From Parietaria judaica (lineage: Eukaryota; Streptophyta; Magnoliopsida; Rosales; Urticaceae): a stretch of 64,000 bases of DNA. The stretch spans positions 12,704,001-12,768,000 of the forward strand of contig OX940864.1 of the NCBI GenBank assembly GCA_954871525.1. Direction: 5' to 3'. The position numbers and the translations under genes were made by a program. The notes beneath the pieces are model-generated. The model was not told where the DNA came from and made no database searches. It saw only the letters and a program-made list of their open reading frames with translations. Numbering within the stretch: position 1 is the first letter of the stretch; each line of letters opens with the position of its first letter. Of the stretch, positions 57,488-64,000 are shown in pieces.

Positions 57488-57541
57488 CACAACCTAGCTG
57501 ACTTAACAAACTCACTAGTTTCCTTCTCCACACACAAGGCC

Positions 57542-58120
57542 ATGGCAAAGAGCAACACCCAAACCATGCTCGCACTGTCAGCCATTCTCCTCTTCTCAGC
57601 CATGGCCGCCTCAAGCCCCGACGGTCAGTTCTACAATAGTATAAACCCGAGGAAGGCGGGGCTGAGGAGGGAGAAGCTCAGCCACCTCCGCTTCTTCTTA
57701 CAAGACATCGTTAGCGGGAAAAACCCGACGGCCGTGGTCGTGGCGTCTGCGCCATCGACGAAAACCTCGCCCTTTGGGTTTGGCTTAGTGGCAATGATGG
57801 ACAACCCGCTCACGGTAGGGCCGGATCTGAGCTCGCGGAGGATTGGCTACGCGCAGGGGATCTACGCAGGGGCGTCGCAGACGGAGTTTGGGGTGCTGAT
57901 GGTGTTCAACTACATCTTCACGGAGGGAAAGTACAATGGGAGCACGCTCAGTGTGCTTGGCCGCGAAGCCGGGCTCAACAACGTGCGCGAGATGCCGATC
58001 TTGGGTGGCAGCGGCCTCTTTCGCTACGCGCGGGGCTACGCGCTTTCCAAGGTCCACTTCTTCAACGTCACCTCCAACTACAGCATCACGGAGTACAACC
58101 TCTACGTCTTCCACTACTGA
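57542..58120 (+). CDS. Dirigent protein 4
   Basis: Single-exon secreted dirigent protein of 192 residues. It starts MAKSNTQTMLAL, very like dirigent 2 (MAKSNTRAVLAL), with a signal peptide at about residues 1-24. Motifs: [82 protein letters not shown] and EYNLYVFHY. Glycosylation sites are NGST, NVTS and NYSI. Unusual details are HDI/HDV replaced by QDI and DDPLT by DNPLT, so acidic positions conserved in the other copies have changed. This may mean a different substrate or altered activity. The frame is intact and a TATA box is well placed. Confidence 0.96.
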   Translation: MAKSNTQTMLALSAILLFSAMAASSPDGQFYNSINPRKAGLRREKLSHLRFFLQDIVSGKNPTAVVVASAPSTKTSPFGFGLVAMMDNPLTVGPDLSSRRIGYAQGIYAGASQTEFGVLMVFNYIFTEGKYNGSTLSVLGREAGLNNVREMPILGGSGLFRYARGYALSKVHFFNVTSNYSITEYNLYVFHY

Positions 58121-59258
58121 TTTCGTCGTAGAGGAGACTAGTTCAGTTGGATGAGTACGTAATGAATTCTTGTCTAGTTCGATTGGTTGAGTACATAATA
58201 AATCGTTCAGACCACGATCCATAAAAAAATTCAAAAACGGTCGCGGAAAAATAAGTCATTGATCGGATCATGGCAATATAATGGTTTTTCTAGGTCTGTT
58301 AAATTAGGGTTCTTATCCTCTTGGTGTTGTGTGGACTGTTAATTATGAGCTTGTGATTGATTGTTGATCAATTAATAAAATGCTCTTTTAGTAGCAACAA
58401 TATCCAACAAATGGGCTCTTAAGTTTGTATTAAATATTCCCATCTTTATGATGACATGGCCTTTGATGACGTGCTTGAATTTGAAATTTATGAGGGTTTG
58501 AGTTTGATGATTTTGGGTATTTCGTATCTTTTGTATTTTGAATTTGATGTCGTATCTTTTGTATTTTGAATTTGATGTAATAATTCATTATTATTAGCTA
58601 GACCAAATTTAGATTTGTGTGTTTTAATAAAAGACAGAAAATAAAACAGTGGCCAAATTTTTTTAAAGTAAAGAATATTTACGGCAAATATATATATATA
58701 TGTTACAAAAATATGATTTATATTCTCAATCTTTTCCATTAACTCACTAGGTGAAGTTCCAAATTGTAATATATGATTCGATTATGTTTTTGTTTCTTTT
58801 GATCAATTTTAAAGAGTTGACTACGAATACTAAATCTTCTCATTCTAATAGTAGCGAAAATGTGTTATGCAATGCAAAAACTAAGGCATTGCAAATTAAC
58901 CTGGTGGTCAAAGCAGGCAATAAGTGGTCATTAAGAGCAAAACATGGGCAAATAATACGTAGTTAAATGAAACTTTTATAGGAGATATTTAACTGGAAAA
59001 AATTAACTCCAAAACAAGCAATAGAAAATCCGAATCAAAGTGTCCTATTTTTTTTTTAGTAAATATGCTTCTCCCATTTTTCATATGTATTGAATCTTCC
59101 CGAAAATTCCTTGGTTCTCCTGCAAAACTTAACAGTTATTAATTTATAAAAACGATTATCCTAAAGTGTCATAAGTTTCGGACAGATAGAGATAGATTAT
59201 CGTTGTAAAAATTTTGTCCAAGAAAATAATTTTTCAATTATGAGAACTTGAATGTTAA
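58121..59258. other. Intergenic DNA downstream of dirigent gene 4
   Basis: Includes the likely 3' UTR. A short tandem repeat (TTTTGTATTTTGAATTTGATG, 58526-58576) is visible. No gene seen. Confidence 0.5.
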
Positions 59259-59267
59259 TTTAGCAAA

Positions 59268-59737
59268 GGGTTAATGACCGCTAAAATATTTAAAGTATGG
59301 TCAAAGAACCCTTCGTGTACCAAAAGTTTAAAAGTGGTGGCAAAAATACTCAAAGTCGCATTTAGGGAGTTGACCACTCCATTCTCGTAACGTCGCTAAC
59401 TAACCTGTTAACTCTGGCCACGTGGACAAACGTGAGTTCCTGACATAATAATTTTTGCCACGTGGACGAGCCCACATTATCCTCGTTTACTTCAAAATAA
59501 CGAATTAAACTCATAATTAATACTATTTAATACAACTAATTAAACTCCTAATGATTATACTTAACAAAACAAATTTGTCCACGTGGCAAGAGTTAACGGG
59601 TTAGTTAACGGCGTTATGAGAATTGAGTGGTCAACTCCCCAAATATGAATTTATGTATTTTTTTCCACCACTTTTAAGCTTTGAGTACACGAGGGGTTCT
59701 TTGATCAAACTTTGAGTATTTTCGCCGTCATTAACCC
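59268..59737. mobile_element. Mutator-type MITE (470 bp) with long inverted repeats
   Basis: Terminal repeats of about 170-190 bp (GGGTTAATGACCGCTAAAAT ... inverted) are flanked by a perfect 9-bp duplication TTTAGCAAA (59259-59267, 59738-59746). No coding capacity. The same terminal repeats bound the F-box-carrying element at 27690-32640. Confidence 0.95.
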
Positions 59738-59959
59738 TTTAGCAAATAATGAAGTACGGCTATTTTGTCAAATTTTGCGTTATTTAAAGTTTTAAACCTT
59801 GTTTAGGAATATCGTTGCGTTTCATGCTCGGATAAAATGGTTACAGATTTTTCTAACGTTATTTTGTCAAGTTTCCCGTTCAATAATCATGTTAATATTT
59901 ATAGAGAATTGGTGTAGGAAAAACCGATCAGTTTTTCTTTATTTAATTGGCTTTATTTG

Positions 59960-59980
59960 ATATATATATATATATATATA

Positions 59981-60022
<42 letters not shown>
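59960..60022. repeat. TA dinucleotide microsatellite
   Basis: Two long runs of TA with a short AAATATAT break. Confidence 0.9.
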
Positions 60023-60030
<8 letters not shown>

Positions 60031-60093
60031 ACCTATAATAATGAACTAATTGACAACGATGCTTCAAATTTTAATTGATAATTGCCATGTAGA

Positions 60094-61580
60094 TAGGCCT
60101 GTGCATAAAACCCGAAAATGCGGGTTTTTAACCGAAACCGGACCGAATCCGGTTTTAAAAAACCGAAACCAAATTAAAACCGGGTTAAACCGAAACCGAA
60201 TTTTTAAAAACCCGCAACCAGATTAAACCGGTTCCGGGGTTCCGGGTTTTGAGTTATAAAACCCGAAACCCGGTTAGTAGGTTACTAAAACCCGTAATTT
60301 TAATTAAATATTTAATTTATATTTTTAATATTTTTAAACTATTAGTCTGATAAAAATAAAATAAAAAGAAAACGACATTGTCACTCAATCACATTTACGA
60401 CATCATTTACATACAAAACTTAGGGTTTTATTTTCTTTCCTCTCTCTTTTCTCTCATTCGACTCTGTTCCTCATTTCTCTCTCTCGCCTCTTTCTCTCTC
60501 GCCGTCGCGGCTCTGCTCAGCGCCTATCGCCATCGCCATCGCCGATAGCTACTCAGCGCCTCTCGCCTCTCGCCGATATCTGTGAAATCTGCGTCTTTCG
60601 CCTCGACGATTTCAGGTAAAAGGATATCTGTGAAATCTCCGGCTCTGATAGTGTTGATAGTGGGGGGGTTTTGATATTGGAGATTCATTCTTAGGGTTTC
60701 TGATAGTGTTGATTGGGGATTAGGGTTCTGATATTAGGGCAATGAATCTGCTTGATTACAGTTCTGATTTTGTTAATTACAGTGTTGATTTTGATTATTG
60801 GAATCCTGATTTCGTTGATTACAGTTCTACTTTTGTTAATTACAATGTTGATTTTGATGATTGGAATCTAGATTTTGATGGTTAAAGTGCTAATTTGGTT
60901 AATTACAAAGCTGATTTTGATTATTGCAATCATAAATTTGATGATTAGAGTGTTGATTTTGTTAGTAAGAGTGTTGATTTTGATGATTACAGTGTATTTT
61001 GTTAATTAGAGTGTTGATTTTGATGGTTACAGTGATGATTAGAGTGTTATTTTTTACAATCTTTTTCTTTGTGTTGTTGTGTTTACAGAGGAAGTGGACG
61101 TGTCGACGATGCTTGAAGACTTGGAAGTGTTTGTTGCGATCGGAAGTTATCGCTGTGTTTGTTGTCATCGGAATTTGTTGCTGTCTTTATTTTGGATTCA
61201 CTTCGGTTTATTCTGTGTTTGCTGTGTTGCTGTGTCTTTTTGTTCTGTATTGGTTTGTTGGCTGTGTTTGCTAGATTTTTATGTTGTTTTTTGGATATAC
61301 TTGATGTGTTTTTATTCTGTTTAAAGCTTTAATTTTTTTTAAACCGGGTTAAAATCCAGGTAGGAACCCGGAACCGGATTTAAAACCCGACCCCGATTAA
61401 AATTCGGGTTCGGGTTTTAAATCCGGGTTTTAAAATAAAATTCGGGTAATTACCCGAACCCGGATTTCCGGGTTTTCCCTTTTAAAATCCGATTTCGGGT
61501 TTGAAAAGTGAAAAACCGGAAATTCGGGTTCGGGTTTCGGGTTTTAAAAAAACCGGGTTTTAAACCCGGGTTCAGCCCTA
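60094..61580. mobile_element. hAT element (1.49 kb) with AACCCGG-rich subterminal arrays
   Basis: The ends TAGGCCTG and, inverted, TAGGGCTG are flanked by CATGTAGA and CATGTAGT (seven of eight match). Dense AAACCCG, CCGGTTT and CCGGGTT words fill 60110-60290 and 61345-61575, as expected for transposase-binding subterminal repeats. The middle (60420-61320) is unlike the ends. It begins with a CT-rich leader-like block with a CAG|GTAAAA donor (60613), followed by a TTGATTTTGATGATTA-type repeat, and may be captured genic DNA. No transposase domain seen. Confidence 0.85.
60745..61040. repeat. Degenerate ~21-24 bp repeat inside the hAT element
   Basis: Variants of GTTGATTTTGATGATTAGAG and TACAGTTCTGATTTTGTTAA alternate for about 300 bp. 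Confidence 0.75.
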
Positions 61581-62039
61581 CATGTAGTAATCAAAGACAC
61601 AACACATTGAGTAGTTTTATATGATATAGTTAGCTTGCTTTTTGAGCAATTAACTATACGTAAGTTCATTTTCACGTGAAAGCAAGTAGGTGATATTATC
61701 CCTAATTAATAATTAATTAATCTAAGAAAATTCATGAATGTAGTGCTTTCAGCTTTGTAGTTGTTGCAATAATCTTTATCTGCATGCTCTAATAAAGTTA
61801 TTTATATATATATATATATGTTATAAAAATATAAAAAGGCATGTTTATAAATGATATATATATATATACATATGTATTTATGATGTATCCCAACACATGA
61901 ATTATGGATATTGTCGTTATATATATAACAGTCCAACTAGTCTTTCAAGAAACACAAAAAGTCATCACTAATCACCAACCAATAGGATCCATAACGTATG
62001 CAATCATTCGAACCCTACCAAAACCTAAGACACACGCCT
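61581..62039. other. Intergenic DNA before the broken dirigent copy
   Basis: AT-rich with TATATA runs at 61805-61820 and 61850-61870; probable 3' flank of the dirigent copy. Confidence 0.5.
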
Positions 62040-62227
62040 TCAATAATGCAGTACGTAGACGTTGTACTCCACGACGGCGTCGCCGAGGGTGTTGGAGTCG
62101 TGAGTCTTGGCGAGTGCGTAGCCCCGGGCAAAGCGGAAGAGCCCACTGCCCCCGACGATTGGCATTTCCCGCACGCCGGAGAATACGGCGTTGCGGCCGA
62201 GCACGCTACGCGTGCTCCCGTTGTATT
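62040..62227 (-). pseudogene. Dirigent gene 5, C-terminal part, cut by a retrotransposon
   Basis: The last 62 codons of a dirigent gene read openly on the minus strand: [40 protein letters not shown] and [10 protein letters not shown] with stop TGA at 62040. At 62228 the reading is broken exactly at the start of a Ty1/copia LTR, inside the FTEGKYNGST motif region. The N-terminal part is expected beyond the retrotransposon, outside the window. There are no stops in the visible part, so the gene was probably intact when it was hit. It may instead be a fragment if the other half is absent. Confidence 0.9.
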
Positions 62228-62993
62228 TGTTGGAATATGTGTTTCCAATAATGTTCTAATAAAGATTATGAGGAGTGTGGAATCAGTAATCTTATCGAAG
62301 AGCTTCATCGAGGAGAATGAAGTGCGACGATACTTCCTCGAAGATGTCTCGTCGATCGTCGAGTGCGACGATACTTCCTCGAAGATGTATCGTCGATCGT
62401 CGAGTGCGACGAACTTCCTCGAAGATGCATCGTCGATCGACGAGTGCGACGATACTTCCTCGAAGATGTCTCGTCGATCGTCGAGGGCGACGATACTTCC
62501 TCGAAGATGTATCGTCGATCGTCGAGTGCGACGAACTTCCTCGAAGATACATCGACGAGGTTGACGAGGAATTTCATCGAGTATGAATTTCATCGAAGTC
62601 GATAAGCGACGGTTGATAGTTTCTAGTCGTTGAGGGCAGTTACTTGCCGTTGGAGTTTGAGTCAATAACTGACAAACCGAAGGGTCGCTACCTTCCAACT
62701 GTAACCATTATTGAGCTCTATAAATACTGAGAGTTGACTCACAGTATATGAGACGAATCTTGATTTACAAAATCACACACTCAAACTCTCTCTTCTTTTC
62801 CAGATCGTGTTCTTACTTTCTGAACAAAGTGTTCATCGTCTTTGTCACTTTTGTTCATAACGGCTTGTCTTATCCTGGGTATTCTTGCGCGCAGGCTCTA
62901 AGACGTTTAAGAGTGCTCGAAATACTATTAGGAAAGCGCATCACATGTGTGATTCAAGTCCCGACGTGTTCAACTTTGAAGAGGTTTCCAACA
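62228..62993 (+). repeat. 5' LTR of the copia element (766 bp)
   Basis: TGTTGG...CCAACA ended. It contains a six-copy 41-bp tandem repeat (62322-62565) and a TATAAATA at 62719-62726 that probably starts the element's transcript. A canonical TGGTATCAGAGC primer site is not visible after it. Confidence 0.8.
62322..62565. repeat. 41-bp tandem repeats in the copia LTR
   Basis: Units built of GAGTGCGACGATACTTCCTC and GAAGATGTATCGTCGATCGT repeat six times. Variants (TCTCG/TATCG/CATCG, with one unit lacking TA) recur in threes, implying a later doubling of a three-unit block. Confidence 0.9.
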
Positions 62994-63013
62994 GTCTAAT
63001 AGTATCTACCATC

Positions 63014-63898
63014 ATGGCCACCGACGCCTCTGTTTCAAGCATCAAGGTCATGAACCAAGACCTCGTGAAGTTGGATCGCTTCGACGGGACGAATTTCACT
63101 CGCTAGCAGGACAAGATGATCTTCCTGCTCACTGCTCTGAAGATCTTCTACGTCCTTGACCCGGAGTTGGAGCCAATTCCGGAACCCACTGACGCTGATT
63201 CTGATGATGTCAAGGCCGAGCGTAAGAAGCGCAAAGAGGACGAACTTCTGTGTCGTGGACACATTCTGAACACTCTCTCCGACCGCCTCTATGATCTCTA
63301 CACCGACAACGCATCCGCCGTTGACATATGGAAGACGCTGGAGTTCAAATTTCGTGCCGAGGAGGAAGGTACGAAGAAATTTCTCATCTCCGAATATTTC
63401 GATTTCAGGATGACGGATGTGAAGCCCATCCTCACCCAAGTGCATAAGTTGCAAGTCCTTGTGAATAAGTTAAAGGCTGTGAAGATTGATATTCCGGAGC
63501 CCTTCCAAGTCGGCGCAATCATTGCGAAATTGCCGTCGTCTTGGAAGAGTTATCGGAAGAAATTGCTTCACAACTCTGAGGATTTCTCTCTGGAAAAGAT
63601 CCAGAAACACCTTCAAATCGAGGAGGAATCGAAGGAGAAGGAGAAATCCGAAAACTTCGGGAATTCCAAGGTTAACGCGGTGAGCGCGAAGGGCAAAAAG
63701 TACGATGCGAGGAAGAGTTTCTTCGATCCAAAGAAGGACCATAAATTCAAATCCTCGGGTGCTTCGAAGGGACCAAAGTCTGGAGGCTGCTACGTGTGCG
63801 GCAAACCTGGACATTTCGCGAGGGACTGCAGGGTGCGAAAGGCCAGAATCCCGAACCGAACGCTGTCAAGGCCGACGACAACATTGTCGCTACTGTGA
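63014..63898 (+). pseudogene. Copia gag polyprotein with internal stop
   Basis: The frame from ATG 63014 encodes the usual copia gag start (VKLDRFDGTNF region), then the UBN2-type gag domain (DRLYDLYTDNASAVDIWKTL, VHKLQVLVNKLK, IIAKLPSSWKSYRKKLLH). It ends with a CCHC zinc knuckle (CYVCGKPGHFARDC). A TAG at 63104-63106 interrupts it where related proteins have Trp. After the zinc knuckle, near 63837, the frame slips by one base. The next frame carries the protease start, with a D-T-C-A-T motif near 63945-63962, to the window end. So gag and pol cannot be made from this copy without suppression. Confidence 0.88.
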
Positions 63899-64000
63899 GC
63901 GAGATCAATGCTGTTCGCGGCAAGGTTCAAGGATGGTGGTACGATACTTGTGCCACCGTTCATGTCTCCTACGACAGGGCTGCCTTCAAGACCTACTCTG

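Larger units (their letters stand above)
62228..64000 (+). mobile_element. Ty1/copia retrotransposon, 5' part (runs off window)
   Basis: Starts with a TGTTGGAA...TTCCAACA LTR inside the dirigent gene, followed by gag and the beginning of the protease region. The element is damaged (nonsense codon and frameshift in gag-protease). The 3' LTR is outside the window. The host 5-mer before it is GTATT (62223-62227), expected again after the 3' LTR. Confidence 0.9.

Noticed and set aside
62015..62698. Several open frames of 80-227 residues across the copia LTR repeats
   Set aside because: They arise because the 41-bp repeat is open in many frames. One of them is antisense to the dirigent fragment.
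1..64000. tRNA, rRNA or microRNA genes
   Set aside because: No cloverleaf or conserved rRNA sequence was noticed by eye on either strand. A covariance-model search (tRNAscan-SE, Rfam) would decide.

Overview
This is a stretch of a plant nuclear genome, most likely a eudicot. The evidence is intron-containing plant genes (a CCR4-type deadenylase, ribosomal protein L21, a SAWADEE-domain protein), plant-specific dirigent genes, F-box genes and many plant transposon families, all in AT-rich intergenic DNA. Nothing is bacterial: there are no operons, and open frames are joined by GT-AG introns. I could not determine the species. All coordinates were read by eye.

Layout. 1-2.9 kb: minus-strand CCR4-like gene, its 3' end outside the window. 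5.7-6.8 kb: complete two-exon RPL21 gene with a telo-box and TGGGCT promoter motifs. 7.8-13.6 kb: tandem array of a 1.086-kb unit, followed by a truncated Ty3/gypsy fragment with a 2.2-kb LTR (13.6-16.9 kb) and the rest of the array (to 17.7 kb). 18.6 kb: first dirigent gene. 22.2-23.4 kb: F-box gene. 24.7-26.1 kb: four-exon SAWADEE-domain gene. 27.7-32.6 kb: Mutator-like structure holding a broken DUF1985-like ORF and a 3'-truncated second copy of the F-box gene (Pack-MULE-like). 32.9 kb: second dirigent gene. 35.6-44.7 kb: complete 9.1-kb LTR element without gag-pol. It carries a SKIP14-like F-box gene in the sense direction and a long antisense gene. 45.1 kb: third dirigent gene. 48.8-55.0 kb: tandem duplication of a 957-bp unit whose two copies have taken different DNA transposons. 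55.6-57.3 kb: nested TIR elements. 57.5 kb: fourth dirigent gene. 59.3 kb: Mutator-type MITE with 9-bp target duplication. 60.1-61.6 kb: hAT element. 62.0 kb to the end: a fifth dirigent copy cut by a Ty1/copia element that runs off the window.

The host genes comprise two housekeeping genes (mRNA deadenylation, ribosome), a putative chromatin reader, an F-box substrate receptor, and a dispersed cluster of five dirigent genes, four of them intact. Each intact dirigent gene has a TATA box about 55-80 bp before its ATG. Dirigent proteins are secreted guides of stereospecific phenoxy-radical coupling in lignan and lignin-like metabolism. Transposons have spread the cluster apart and broken one member.

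The most unusual object is the 35.6-44.7 kb element. It is a young non-autonomous LTR retrotransposon (LTRs of equal length, about 2% different by eye, 5-bp target duplication) in which the usual gag-pol is replaced by a transduplicated F-box gene and an antisense multi-exon gene with its own TATA box. The second most interesting is the F-box copy enclosed between Mutator-like terminal repeats.
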